Below are positions 50,513 through 62,400 of a DNA stretch of 64,000 nt, piece by piece. The first letter of the stretch is position 1, and the number at the start of each line of letters is the position of its first letter. The stretch lies in assembly GCA_035582835.1 (NCBI GenBank), contig JAYKAV010000666.1:460421-524420 (forward strand), in the 5' to 3' direction. Origin of the DNA: Phoebastria nigripes (taxonomy: Eukaryota > Chordata > Aves > Procellariiformes > Diomedeidae). The notes under the pieces were generated by a model. That model saw only the letters and a list, made by a program, of their open reading frames with translations, was not told where the DNA came from and ran no database searches. A program made the translations under genes and the position numbers.

Positions 50513-53500
50513 TTTGTTGACTTAAATACAAAGGAACTGTGTATCTAAACAATCACATAATTAAGATAATTCATTTTACATTTTAATTATTAATGATGGA
50601 ATGATTAATAGAAAGGTCACAATTAAATCAATAAACTGGTGATTTTGATTAATTTCTGACACTAAATGTAGCAAATATTTCAAAGCTAATAATGGGATTG
50701 ACACTAAAACCAGTTGCTTTGTATATGTTTTTGGGGCAGAGGGTGGAGAAATTTAAGAATCTATGTTATTTCTATGTACAGCTCCAGTGAGGTTCTATCC
50801 AGGATAATATGTTTTTATGTGATAAGAGACATAAAGCAGAAGTGTTTATAGGATGGGACATGTAATCACCAGTAGGAGCTTTCACATCTCAGCACATATC
50901 TCCTTTTGATTTTCAATTTTTAAATTACATTTTTAGAAAAATACTGCAGATGCAATTTTCATACGTGAATACATATTCCAGCATCATTTTCCTCTTGTTC
51001 TTGCTTCATTTCTCAGACATAAGGAATTACAGGTCCTAACTGGAATTGCCAGTGTTCCAGCTTGTGCCATTTGTCTCTGAGAACGATGCTGGTTCCATCC
51101 TCTCTGTACCTTCCCTTTAGGCAGTGGGGCACAAAGGAAATCTTTTCTTAGCCTAAAATAGCTCATTTTAAAATATCTGGTCGCTAATTCAGCTTCCACT
51201 GGCAACACCAATTCCTTTAAAACCTGAAAAATCATTGAGGATGTGTCCTCACTCTCACTCTCAGTTCAGTTTCTACTGCAGGTTTAGAAAGGGAGTCTTA
51301 CACAGGTGTGGTCATAAATTAGGAAAATGAAAAACCAAATAGAAGGTAGCTCCTTCTCCCCTTGCTCCTTCCCCATTCCTCTCCTAGTACAGTAAACTGA
51401 AAAGACTGTTTTGGAGATGGTCGCTTTCCCATTAATCCAGCATTTCTTCCTGCTCCAGCAATAATGTGATGATTCTGTATTAGAGTGGTGATTCTGTATT
51501 AGACATCAAGATATCTTACATAATTTGGTAAATAGGATGCCAGAAGAATAACCTTACAAATCCACTAGGAGAATAAGCAGGAGAAGCAAGACAAAAGCCT
51601 ACAAAAATGCTTTTTAACAGCTAGCAGAAATGGCAACTGAACACCTTAACTATCTTATAAGAAAAGAAAAAAACAAATTTGTTAAGAAAATTCCTTCTTA
51701 AAAAAATACTTTTAGACCGAAATAAAGCTTTTAACATGGCCATTAACTTAGGCTTCTCAGTGTGCCAGGTTATACTCTTTAAGTCACAGAAGCGTATGTT
51801 CCTTCTCTAGCCATGGATTTTATGGCTGTAGACCCTCAGCTAGTGCTGGAACACAAGCCTTTTACCACAGCTCCTTGGAGGTAATTCTGATCTGCATTGG
51901 CTACAAGTGAAGCAGTATTTTTCTGTATTTTTTTAACATAGCATTTTGTAATGAAAATTCTTTACGTATGACTTTTTTATAATTTCAAATCACAGTAAGC
52001 ACGGTTATTTTAAATTAATGCAAGAGAGTCAAACTTAAGTAATTGTTTAAAAACTAAATAGCCTATTAGAAAAAATTAACTTCTGAAAATATCCAGGTTT
52101 TGAGTACTGTGATGATTTTGATACTTAGTAGATACGTATTGTCAATCAAATACTGTTCATAGTATCTTGAACGTTTTAAATTATGTTTGGTTTTAAAAAA
52201 AAAAAAAAAAAAAATCCTAAGAATATATGACTGATAAAGAGCCAGAAAAATCTTTTAAGTATTATGACTATTTTTACTATTACCATAAACTGTTAAAAGG
52301 GTTAAATTTCCATTTACTGCTTGCAACCCTTTCCCTAAAACTCAGCCTTAAATAGCCCAAGAAATATTTATTGTATCCTCAAGTGAAACTTAAATACCTT
52401 TCCTCTTTTACAATTTCTGAATGACCCAGCAAGGGCTCTAGTAAAGCTTTACTGAACCAAGCTGCTAATAGTTATTTAATGTTGTTCTGTAGCCTGAAAG
52501 AATCTCAGTAGATTTTTCCTTTTAATCTCTTTGAATTGCAGGCTCATAAACCTCTCTGATGAGCCTGCCAGTGTTTTCTTAGATCCTGCAGTTGAGACAA
52601 TGGAGCTGCAGAATCCTTTCACCTCTTGTTGTCAGACAAATCCAATAGATGGCAAAGCCAGGCAGGCTGTACTTCTTGTGAATTAAAATTTGTTTTTCAA
52701 GTTATGGTAGATGATCGGGTCGTCACAATTTTCCCTATATGTTCAGGAACGTGTTTCAGAAAGTACAACTCTGTACACAGAGTTCTACAGCTTGAGCAGA
52801 CATCACATATAAGTAAGCCTACCACAGAACTCAGTACTGGTAACAATACCAGTCTTAAATAACCTTCTCCTCTGGCAAGGCAGTGAAAATCAGACACCGG
52901 TTTATTTCAGAGAACCACTAACGAGAGAGTCATGGCTGTAATAATAATGATGTAAAAGATACAAGGAAGAGCACAAGAAATACTAGTCACTAACACACTC
53001 TGTGAAGACCATTAGGTTTGTAGTTTGCTTGTAAGCTCCCCAAACTCATACTGGGCTGTGCCTCTGTTTTTAAATAAGCGGCTAAATCAGTTTCTGCTGT
53101 CTTAAGGTATATTAGATTGGGTAGTGTATTTAATAGGAGAACTAGAAAATAAAAAAGCTTTGTTCAGCTCTGGAAAATAAGCTTCTGCTTGAACCAGATA
53201 AGCAAATAAATGCAGCATACAAAACTGACTGACAAGAGTGGTTACTAGATTATGTGCTAAGTTTGGAGACTTACTCAAGTCAAGAGTACTAATTGAAAAT
53301 TTACATCTTTTGAGATAACCAGTAAGACTTCAGACTTGAGCATCAGACTAGGAATGATGATCTCTGTCCAGGCTGGGAATTGTATGAGTGATTAATTTTG
53401 CCTGATTTTTTCTTTTTTAATTTTTTTTTTTAAATTTTTAAATTACAATTGCAGTAATGAATTAGAAAAGCTTGGTTGAAATTCTCTTTCCTGGGCTTCA

Positions 53501-54891
53501 TATTATACTATGCTTGGAATAGAAGAGAGGGTAGACTTTTCCTCAGCCACCGCCTTCATTACTTCGTGAGTAACTTTACTTCAGGAAGTATGGCAACCTC
53601 GTGAATTTGCATCTCACCAGTTCTCTCCATGGTGGCATATGGTCCATCTGCCCTTTTTGTATTTTTCTACCAGCAAGACATGACCCAGACCTCCACCTCC
53701 AATCCTATAAAACTTGTTCTGAGTGAAATCCTGCTTCATGAATTCCAAATAGGAAAGCCTGGTTTCTCTCTAACTCAATTTTTTGCTACCTATAAATGAA
53801 GCTTAGGAAAATCTGTCCTTCCTACAACCTAAGAGACCATTTTCCTTTGTGAATTTGTCTTCCAAGTATTGAAAAAAAACAGGTGAAATAGGAAGCACTT
53901 GCCTTTTCCACACTGTTCTCACAGTTCCAGTATTGTCGTCTTCCACCACAGTGGAGAGAAGAACCTGAAGGTAGGTGGGTAGGTAGACAGACTTCATTTT
54001 GATCTCTGCTTTTTTTTTTTGTTCCTCAAAAAAGAGGAGGAGGAATCTTTTCTTCACACAAGGCCTGCTGGAGGAGAGGCCTCTGACTGGTTTTGTGGGT
54101 GTCTTCAGGACATTCACCGTTCCTGTTCTCATGTTTTGTAGCTAGAAGGCTATACNAGACTAACTCCAAGTAATGTTAGAGTTATTTGGCAGGGGTTAAG
54201 ACCATCCGACCTTTTATTTTATTTTGGACATTTCATGCAGTTAACTAATGTTCTGAGCAGGTGTTAAGAAAAATGTTGTTACTTTGTATAACTCAAAGGT
54301 TACAGGTAGCTCTTGTTTATGTAATTGAGAGCATGCACAACAATGAGAATGACTGATTGATAGCTCTATCTTCCAGTTTTCGTTCATCTTTACACTCTTG
54401 CTGATTTTTTTTTCCCTTTCTTTGACAGCAGTGAAGTATTAGGTGTGAGTGGGGTTAATTTTCTTTTAATTCTGACCTTTTCATTACAGAATAGGTGTTC
54501 AGCAAAGGTAACGTCAAAGAGGCTGTATTGATTCTGTCATTATTTCCAATGTGTCTGATTTGTTTTAATCTCCTTCATTAAAACTAATTTAGATGAGGCT
54601 CATTCTCAAGGATCTATAATGTACATTTCTGCTAAAATTAGAATAGTCATTTAGTTGCAAAATAAAGACTGGGACTTAATATTTGGTGGTTGTTGGTTTT
54701 TTTTTTTTTTAAACTGGCCAATTTAAAATCCCAAAATCGAAGTATTAACTCTTCTCCCCGCCCCCATTATACATAAGGATAGTTAAAATGCAAGGGGTTC
54801 ATTTCACTATTGGTACATTACATTGGTATCATAGGTAGAAGTATTATCTTTTAAAACTGATAGAGCTATGAAAGGAAAACAATTTAAAAAA

Positions 54892-55882
54892 NNNNNNNNN
54901 NNNNNNNNNNNNNNNNNNNNNNNNNNNNNNNNNNNNNNNNNNNNNNNNNNNNNNNNNNNNNNNNNNNNNNNNNNNNNNNNNNNNNNNNNNNNNNNNNNNN
55001 NNNNNNNNNNNNNNNNNNNNNNNNNNNNNNNNNNNNNNNNNNNNNNNNNNNNNNNNNNNNNNNNNNNNNNNNNNNNNNNNNNNNNNNNNNNNNNNNNNNN
55101 NNNNNNNNNNNNNNNNNNNNNNNNNNNNNNNNNNNNNNNNNNNNNNNNNNNNNNNNNNNNNNNNNNNNNNNNNNNNNNNNNNNNNNNNNNNNNNNNNNNN
55201 NNNNNNNNNNNNNNNNNNNNNNNNNNNNNNNNNNNNNNNNNNNNNNNNNNNNNNNNNNNNNNNNNNNNNNNNNNNNNNNNNNNNNNNNNNNNNNNNNNNN
55301 NNNNNNNNNNNNNNNNNNNNNNNNNNNNNNNNNNNNNNNNNNNNNNNNNNNNNNNNNNNNNNNNNNNNNNNNNNNNNNNNNNNNNNNNNNNNNNNNNNNN
55401 NNNNNNNNNNNNNNNNNNNNNNNNNNNNNNNNNNNNNNNNNNNNNNNNNNNNNNNNNNNNNNNNNNNNNNNNNNNNNNNNNNNNNNNNNNNNNNNNNNNN
55501 NNNNNNNNNNNNNNNNNNNNNNNNNNNNNNNNNNNNNNNNNNNNNNNNNNNNNNNNNNNNNNNNNNNNNNNNNNNNNNNNNNNNNNNNNNNNNNNNNNNN
55601 NNNNNNNNNNNNNNNNNNNNNNNNNNNNNNNNNNNNNNNNNNNNNNNNNNNNNNNNNNNNNNNNNNNNNNNNNNNNNNNNNNNNNNNNNNNNNNNNNNNN
55701 NNNNNNNNNNNNNNNNNNNNNNNNNNNNNNNNNNNNNNNNNNNNNNNNNNNNNNNNNNNNNNNNNNNNNNNNNNNNNNNNNNNNNNNNNNNNNNNNNNNN
55801 NNNNNNNNNNNNNNNNNNNNNNNNNNNNNNNNNNNNNNNNNNNNNNNNNNNNNNNNNNNNNNNNNNNNNNNNNNNNNNNNNN
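54892..55882. other. assembly gap (991 N)
   Basis: An unbroken run of N inside DNAJC24 intron 3. Open frames reported across it are meaningless. Confidence 1.
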
Positions 55883-56310
55883 CTTCACTTGTAACTTTGG
55901 TGACAAAATCTTACATTGTCAAGTTAAAGAACTTGGTGTGAACTTTGTACATCAAATATGAGTGTGCTGATAAATTGCAAAAACCAATTTGTATTGCACA
56001 GTTTGCATTTGGTAATTTCAGTTGTATTGTACACTTTTCATTTCATGCTGTACTCACAATGTTGGAATAATCTTGGGTATCAAATGGCAACAGATCTCAT
56101 GGGTGCAGGCCAGAACTGACCTTGCTGTGCTGAGAGACTCTTTATCATAGAAGACCACTTGGACTAGTCTTCCCCTAAAAGTGTTTTTCATTTATCTTTT
56201 GTTAGGAGTATCTTCTTGTGNGAATCTTGGTGTTCTTCCCACACACAACCCTAACATTTACTTGGTGTTTATTGGGGGTTTTTTATTTGGCTTCTCCTTT
56301 CTAAAGGAGA

Positions 56311-56472
56311 ATGGGTTGCCTAAGAGAGATTGTGGAGTCACCATCTGTGGAGATATTTAAAATCTGACTGGACATGGTCCTGGCGACCTGCTCTAGCTGA
56401 CCCTGCTTGTGCAGGGGGGTTGGATTAGGTGATCTTGAGAGGTCCCTTCTGACCTCAACCATTCCCTGATTT
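56311..56472 (+). mobile_element. CR1 LINE 3' fragment, plus orientation
   Basis: About 160 bp matching the CR1 3' end in order: gattgtggagtcaccatctg, gacctgctctagctgaccct, gcaggggggttggattaggt, gatcttgagaggtcccttct and gacctcaaccattccctga. It is 5'-truncated and lies 400 bp before DNAJC24 exon 4. Confidence 0.88.
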
Positions 56473-56877
56473 TTTTACTGAAAAGTACAGGTAAGCAGAC
56501 ATTCACAATTTCAGCTTGTGGAATTACACAGTTAGTTACAGCCAGGCTTTTAAAAGGTATTTATATCAAAACAAAAGTTTGCCCCTAATTTTACATAATT
56601 GTTTGGGATGTGCAAAAGTATTACTGAAATTAAGACACTACTGAAACCAGTACATCTTCACCATTTACTTCTCCTGGCTACAGTAGGATGTTTTCCAGCT
56701 TATGCGGAGATACGAAAACTAAAATTTTAGAAAACTGCATTTTTAACTGATAATGTGATCTGGGTGTGAGACTCTAGTAGGGAGCAGATTGACTGCTACG
56801 TATATAAAACTATTATCAGGAAGAAATAAGGATCTGTATGTTATCAGGGTTGAACATCTGTCATGTTTTCTTTATAG

Positions 56878-56946
56878 AAGATAATCTGACAAAAGAATGG
56901 CCGCTACATGCACAACTTTATCTTGAGGATATGTCCTGGAATGAAG
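56878..56946 (+). CDS. DNAJC24: DNAJC24 exon 4: linker into the CSL domain
   Basis: This is a 69-nt exon after acceptor tttatag (ends 56877), closed by donor GTATGA at 56947. Read with the G carried from the previous exon it gives residues 83-105, EDNLTKEWPLHAQLYLEDMS followed by W103-N-E. The phase (2 nt in, 1 nt out) matches both neighbours. The DMSWNE segment is the conserved beginning of the CSL zinc-finger domain; human has EMSWNEG. The assembly gap ends about 1 kb upstream and does not touch this exon. Confidence 0.93.
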
Positions 56947-57399
56947 GTATGAGTGCCTTACTACTTGCTCCCAGTGCCTTTTGTTGTCACTGCAAATGTT
57001 TTCTATTTTTTTTCTGCATCTTATACCATTATGTTGTCTTATTGTAAGTTCTACTTTTTTCATATGTTCCTCAGATTTAGCTGTTCTGTTCTCTGTGGTT
57101 ACCTGAATTGGAACTTAACTTTCTGTGGTACTTATTTTGCATTCCTTCTTCATATCTTCCCCTTCACCCCAGCCCTGCTTGCAGTACCACTTTTCACCTA
57201 GCTCTCCTCTTGTAGTATAATTGAGTACTTAGATTTCCAGATTCTTCCCAAATCTCTCATGCATCTTGTTGCTCTTTCTGTGATGGTAGAATGCAAGTGT
57301 TTTCATACAGATTTTTTTTTTTTTTTTCATCTGACAGTGTGTTACTTCTCTCCTTTATATTACTCTAGCTTTTATCATTTACTTGCTTTTTGGATGAAT

Positions 57400-57545
57400 G
57401 GCTGGGGTTTTTTTACTGGTTTGTTTTGTTTGTTTGTTAGGGGTTTTTTTGGTTTTGGGTTTTGTTTTGGTTTGGTTTTGGGGGTTTTTNGGGTTTTTGT
57501 TGGGTGTTTTTGTTTTTTTGGTTTTTTTTTTAAGCATTTGGGGGG
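57400..57545 (+). repeat. G/T-rich low-complexity tract in DNAJC24 intron 4
   Basis: About 145 bp made almost only of G and T, with repeated ggg and gggg runs separated by T-rich loops and one N at 57490. The plus (RNA-sense) strand carries the G runs, so the pre-mRNA could form G-quadruplexes. Confidence 0.8.
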
Positions 57546-58041
57546 AAAATCCTATCTACTTTCCTTTCTTCTGGTTTATGTTTGTTTCCTGGGTTAGCAG
57601 TCTGTTTTGGAACCATCCTCGATCTGTCATATGTATAATTAACACCCCTTAGTTTGTTCTTAATTGCTCTCTAAAGATCGTGGTACTTTGTCAGAATCAA
57701 GTTCTCATTTAGAAATATGCAGTGTTGTAGTCCTTTTAACATATGTCTGTTTCACTGATGTGCACACCTTTTTATTATTTGCTCTTTTAAAGAGACTACA
57801 CTGACCCTGGCTGTTTGGCTGTTTGCCTCACAGTCACTGAAACACATTTTAAGAGTTATTAAGTTAGTCATTTTTTGAGCCACAGATGGTAGCACAGGTA
57901 CTGATATTCACAATCCAGCAGTGGGAGGGTCACACACACAAATTATATTTTGTTATTAAGAGCAGCTTTGTGAAGAAAATCCAAAATAAATTCTTGATTC
58001 TTCTCAAGCACTAAAGGCTTTTTTGTCTTCTTTTTTGGCAG

Positions 58042-58166
58042 ATGAACAATGTTATACTCTCTCATGCCGATGTGGTGGAAATTACACTGTCTTCAAGAGT
58101 GAAACCAAAGATGTATCTTTGGTTTGTTGTGACACATGTTCACTTGTTATCGAGATCCTTCAATGA
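58042..58166 (+). CDS. DNAJC24: DNAJC24 exon 5: CSL zinc finger and stop codon
   Basis: Acceptor ttttttggcag ends at 58041. Coding runs to TGA at 58164-58166. It encodes residues 106-146, including YTLSCRCGGNYTVF, then VSLVCCDTCSLVIEILQ at the C-terminus. C114, C116, C135 and C138 are the four expected metal ligands of a DPH3/DPH4-type CSL finger (zinc or iron). C134 is an extra cysteine beside the third ligand, where human has Ser. The tail is a few residues shorter than human. All four ligands being intact argues that the gene is functional. Confidence 0.95.
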
Positions 58167-59150
58167 TTGTTTCAGTCAAGCACATTGAGTTACAAACTTT
58201 TAAAAAGACTGGACAAACAGGAGACAGCAATCTGCTAAGAAATGGATGTTAAAGAAAAGGGGGACACTACGAGAGTGAGTTCAGTCTTAAGAAAGGAAAC
58301 GTGCCCATTTGCTAACATCGCTCTGCAGACATGACGCTTGGTTTTTTTCCTTCTGCAGCTAAAGAGCTAGTTATTAAAAACCTCCAGAATAGAACACTAA
58401 GTTCTGTACAACTGGAATATATCTCATGATCTAAATGACATTTCTTTCCCAGCAAACAACGGAGTAGCTTCTTTCAATCTCAGTCTGTATCAACTGTATC
58501 TTAGGCCCTACCTCTTAGGTTAAATCCTTTTAACAGCTCAGATGACAAAATTTAATCAGGAGGCATACATGTGAGAATGCTTCGAAGACAATGAAGAATA
58601 AGGTACATGAATGGGAAACAGGAACATTTTCTATTTCTGTGCTAAATATTTAACTTCATTAAATCCTCACAAGGACTTGAGCCTTGGAAAGAGGTGGCAG
58701 AGACCTGCAGATCTAACAGGCTGGTAGCAGGTCCAGTGCCTGTGCACTGGACTGTAACACTGCATCTACATTAACTTTTCAGCACATTTTTGAACTGACT
58801 CTCTCCATCATGTGAACAAATGCAGTTCTCATGCCTTAGATGAAAATTAACCAGGAAGCTGTGCTCTGGGCCCTACTGGGCATACAGTCCACTGGGCCAA
58901 ACTAGAGCCAGTTTAAGGAAAACCCTACAAAACACATGTAAGTGACTAGCAGATCCAGAACCCCACTCTTACTGTTTTCAGTTCCAATCCCACACTACTT
59001 GCTAATGTAGTCATAGCCTATGTGTGGCTCTAGATGTGTGACAATATATTAGTGCATTGCACCTTTTTCATCCCTTGTTAACAGTCAATGCCAACCTTGG
59101 CTTGTAGTAAAAACCAAAACCTTCTAATAAATCCGAGCACTTACTGTAAT
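58167..59150 (+). other. DNAJC24: DNAJC24 3' untranslated region (predicted)
   Basis: About 980 nt without a supportable open frame follow the stop codon. The first canonical plus-strand AATAAA after the stop is at 59126-59131. Weaker ATTAAA hexamers occur earlier (about 58373 and 58655). The proposed end is an inference. A longer transcript overlapping the 3' end of IMMP1L is possible, as in human. Confidence 0.6.
59126..59131 (+). terminator. candidate poly(A) signal of DNAJC24
   Basis: This is an AATAAA hexamer on the plus strand about 960 nt after the DNAJC24 stop and before the convergent 3' end of IMMP1L. No transcript evidence is available here. Confidence 0.5.
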
Positions 59151-59249
59151 AGCCAGAGGAAACAGAGTAAGAGGCATATCATTTTTGTTGATGACAGCAG
59201 TATATCATTCCCACTTTCAAGTTAGATGTAATCTCAGAAAGAGACATCT

Positions 59250-59344
59250 TTGTCAAGTAATACTTGTGTTTATTCTAAACAAAAATAGTTCCATTGATTT
59301 TAGTAGAAAATATTATGAAAGCTGGCAATAGTCACTTAAATCTT
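59250..59344 (-). other. IMMP1L: IMMP1L 3' UTR with poly(A) signal
   Basis: The plus-strand TTTATT at 59269-59274 reads AATAAA on the minus strand, about 70 nt after the IMMP1L stop. It is the first such signal, so a short 3' UTR ending near 59250 is predicted. That places the two convergent transcript ends roughly 100 bp apart. Confidence 0.55.
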
Positions 59345-59413
59345 TTAATCATCAAGAAATCTATGGCCATTGGGGCTTGCACGTAGAAATCCAAAGTCAT
59401 TCAGAGGCCATAT
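59345..59413 (-). CDS. IMMP1L: IMMP1L last coding exon (C-terminus)
   Basis: On the minus strand an acceptor (ttttattttacag) opens a 69-nt exon, 22 codons plus TAA (stop at 59345-59347). It encodes IWPLNDFGFLRASPNG followed by HRFLDD. This is nearly identical to the end of human IMMP1L as I know it (IWPLSDFGFLRASPNGHRFSDD), with the same phase-0 junction. IMMP1L is the catalytic subunit 1 of the mitochondrial inner-membrane peptidase (signal peptidase family S26), which removes the intermembrane-space sorting signals of imported proteins. The Ser/Lys catalytic residues are encoded upstream and are not in this window. The tail-to-tail position with DNAJC24 matches human 11p13. Confidence 0.93.
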   Translation of the reverse strand: MWPLNDFGFLRASPNGHRFLDD

Positions 59414-62400
59414 CTGTAAAATAAAATACAGTTACAAGAGATTTTTATCACAACTCGAAGTCCAGTATTTTCATTTGTTATTGTTGTAATAGTTTCATAA
59501 ACTGCATAATTTTTTAGCTCTTTGGTTGACACAGTATATATGAACTTTTCTCAATCGTGTGTTTCTTTTACTAGGAGTAATAAATACTATATATCAGGAG
59601 GAAACATCATTCCCTAGTGGCTGCAGACAACACTAATTTATACACAAGATGCTTTGCTATGGAGAGCCTCACAAATTACATTATTTTTTTCAGCCTTGGA
59701 AATAAATACATTCCTAGGAAATATCTTTTCAATTCAAAGTTTTCTAGCTTGTAAACCTCTTAAAAGACAAAGTATGTATTTTTGATCAATCTAGGAGAAG
59801 AAAGAATACCACGAACATTACCTCCCAGTGAAAGTCGTTCTGGTACATTTGTATTTTCAAGATGGGCATTTGAACTGCAAACACCAAACCTTGGAAGAAA
59901 ATGCCATAGGCTTATAGGTAAGCTTATACCATGCAAATAGGTATAAAGGGGTGGAGTGCCTGCCACCATCAGGGGCTCTCAACCAAGGGGCTCCTCTGAG
60001 AAGGGGACTACTGTGTGGAAAAGGAAGGGGCACAAATCATGACCAAGTACAAGCACAAGTGTCAGAGAATGATGCTCACCAGTAAGAAAAACTTTCTCTC
60101 CAGAAATTAACTATATAGCTGTTCATACTGCTGAGTGCTCCCAGGAGTACTTTCCTCTGAACATTCACTAATTACGTGTAGGCTGGTCTTGGATGCAAAA
60201 AAAAGTAATGGGGAATAAGGACATTCTTTTACACTTTGTCTTTTGTCTCCCTTGACTTCACAACACGTTTTTTCAAAGATGGCACGAGGGGATCAGCAAG
60301 AAGAAGGGAAAGAGGTGATGCTGAAGAATGAATGCCCTCTGTGGCTCTAATCCCATAAAAATCTTACAGCCCCTGCTCAAGATGAAGCGACCTAGAGAAA
60401 GATGATGCACTACCTTGTTCCCAAAGCATCTGTCAGTATGATGTTTAGCTTGCTCATTTTTCCTTAGAATTTGATCTTAAGGAAGGTATGCAGTCACCTT
60501 CCAGGAACAGCAACTTGCTTTTTAACTGAGTTCACAGAACAGCCACAGCACAGAAGGAGCCTTTGCTGCTTTTTTTTCACTTTTTGGAGTGAAAAAGTAA
60601 TTTTCTGAGTTTAAAAGAGGAAGCACAGTGCCAACGTTCACTATTTCAAACCCCATGACTTGTCCCCAGCACTGAAGACAATAACAGAAGAGGCAGTTAA
60701 GGATGGGCATAGCGAGACTACTGGACTCCCTAGACTTGCCTCTGTCAGGCCCCTTGCAGCACTGTGGTAAGCTGCCATCAGTTGGATTGTGCCTGGGCCC
60801 TTGGGAAGACAGAAGGGATGAGTCATTCTCAGGACCTCAAGTTCTGTGGATCTGAAAAAGGTTCAAAGCTCTCTTGTGCAAGTATCTTAGGAAATACATG
60901 TCTTTTTTGGCATGTGCAGTTAGGGAAGAGCATGAGGAACATCTGCCGATATACAGAAATACATAGATGTAACATCTTGTCTCTATATGCATATTAGCCA
61001 GTGAGCTATTTTAAGTTCCGCACAAATACACAGAGATACGAACCAACAAAGAAGGATATTTGTGATCTTGGTTAGAAGCAAAGCTATAGAATTCAGTGTT
61101 CTCCAGAGAGCCTACGCTGGCTGCAGGCTGGGTGTCAAGTCTTTGTTTGGCCTCAAAGGCAAACGGGAGTAAAAGGGAATAGGAATATCCCATATTACAA
61201 ATCTAAGCTGATCTGAGTAAAGGCGCAGAGAAGGAAGTTTCTCAGGCCATTCACTACAGCACAAATCTCATTTCAGGCAACTCAAATCACACCTATTGCA
61301 ACTTTGACTTCCTTTCAGTGAAAGTAATCAAATTTGTTTTAAATATTGTTTTGACAATTTAGTTTCAAATTCATCACCGTAATCCTAGTGGTAGAGTTAG
61401 AATGAAAATTATGTTTTATCTAGTCTGCATGCAGGAGAGAATGTGAAAAACAATACTCATGGTTGGAAAGGAGATGGAACAAGCCTTCTCTGGGAACAAA
61501 GACATGCCACTGCGTGTAGTAATTCCCAAGTCTTTTAAAGTTATGACAGAAGTTGACTGTGACTTGTTCGTTCAAACTGGCTAGTCCAATTAGCAGCTAT
61601 TTCCCCTTGCCCTCTTTAGTTTGGCCTACATAGATTTGATCTGATGGGTGGGGGATAAATGGGGCTAACTAGCTTTTCTGAAGATACACTACAGGTCTAT
61701 TTTTGACATGGAGCCTAAGTCCAGGGAATGCACAGGATATCCTACCTAGGATAGGATGAAGCAGGAGTTCTGTCACGTAGGACTCCCTAGGCTTTTACTG
61801 AATTTGCAGCTACTTTGATTTCAGTGGCCTTTTTACGGAATGAACTTGTCTCTCAGAGTGGCAGTTGATACGGTGGCAGGGAGGAAAAGGGGCAAATAAA
61901 ATCAAGTATTATTATTTCTGTATGGGCTAAAAACTGGTGCACCAACATTGTCTGAGAATCTTGGGTCTAAACTTCACAGATGAGCTACAGAGAGAATTAA
62001 CAGTTGTTTTGCCAAGAACAGGTTGCCTAAACAAACTCTTCTGCTGAAATCCATTACTTCCAAATTAGATTTGGGTTTTTTGCATCCATTACTAAAAATG
62101 TAACTTAGCATTCAAAGGCACTGTTACATCTGCTTCTCCAAAATCCACTTTAAGATAAAGCCACATAAGGTTCCATTCTTAAGGCAGTAAAAGATTTTTC
62201 ATGAAAAAGAAGCCAAACCTCTAGCAGACTACATTAAAAAGCATATATAGGTTTCTTGGCCAGTGGTCTACAATTAGCTACCACCATGCGGACTAGCTGT
62301 ATTCTGCTGCCTTTCACTGTAATGTTCGATAGCAGTACACAACAGCAAGATCACTGTATTCTAACGTGAATTACCACAAACAACCCAAACTATAAACACT

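Larger units (their letters stand above)
46771..56877 (+). other. DNAJC24 intron 3 (about 10.1 kb, with gap)
   Basis: The intron contains two CR1 fragments (about 49.68-50.51 kb minus; 56.31-56.47 kb plus), a 21-A tract at 52195-52215 and the 991-N gap. No additional coding exon is seen, and exons 3 and 4 are in phase without one. Confidence 0.8.
20300..59150 (+). other. DNAJC24: DNAJC24 gene (DPH4), whole locus, intact
   Basis: Four coding exons on the plus strand join without a frame break to give 146 residues (human about 149). Exon junctions are phase 0, 1 and 1, and every intron is GT-AG. Residues 1-82 form a J domain with the HPD tripeptide at 38-40. Residues about 90-146 form a CSL (DPH-type) zinc finger with C114-x-C116 and C135-xx-C138, ending in the family's Cys-Ser-Leu. 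Family knowledge: DNAJC24/DPH4 is a J-protein that stimulates Hsp70 ATPase, binds iron through the CSL domain, and is needed with DPH1, DPH2 and DPH3 for the first step of diphthamide synthesis on eEF2 in the cytosol. Introns are about 24.6 kb, 10.1 kb (holding the assembly gap) and 1.1 kb. Transcription is inferred to start in the CpG island near 20.3 kb. The 3' end is inferred from an AATAAA at 59126-59131. Locus ends are approximate. Confidence 0.93.

Noticed and set aside
54868..55941. Open frames of 357 and 340 codons
   Set aside because: They consist almost wholly of N from the assembly gap.
57259..57652. 112- and 84-codon plus-strand frames rich in Phe, Gly, Leu and Val
   Set aside because: Translation of a G/T low-complexity tract inside DNAJC24 intron 4.
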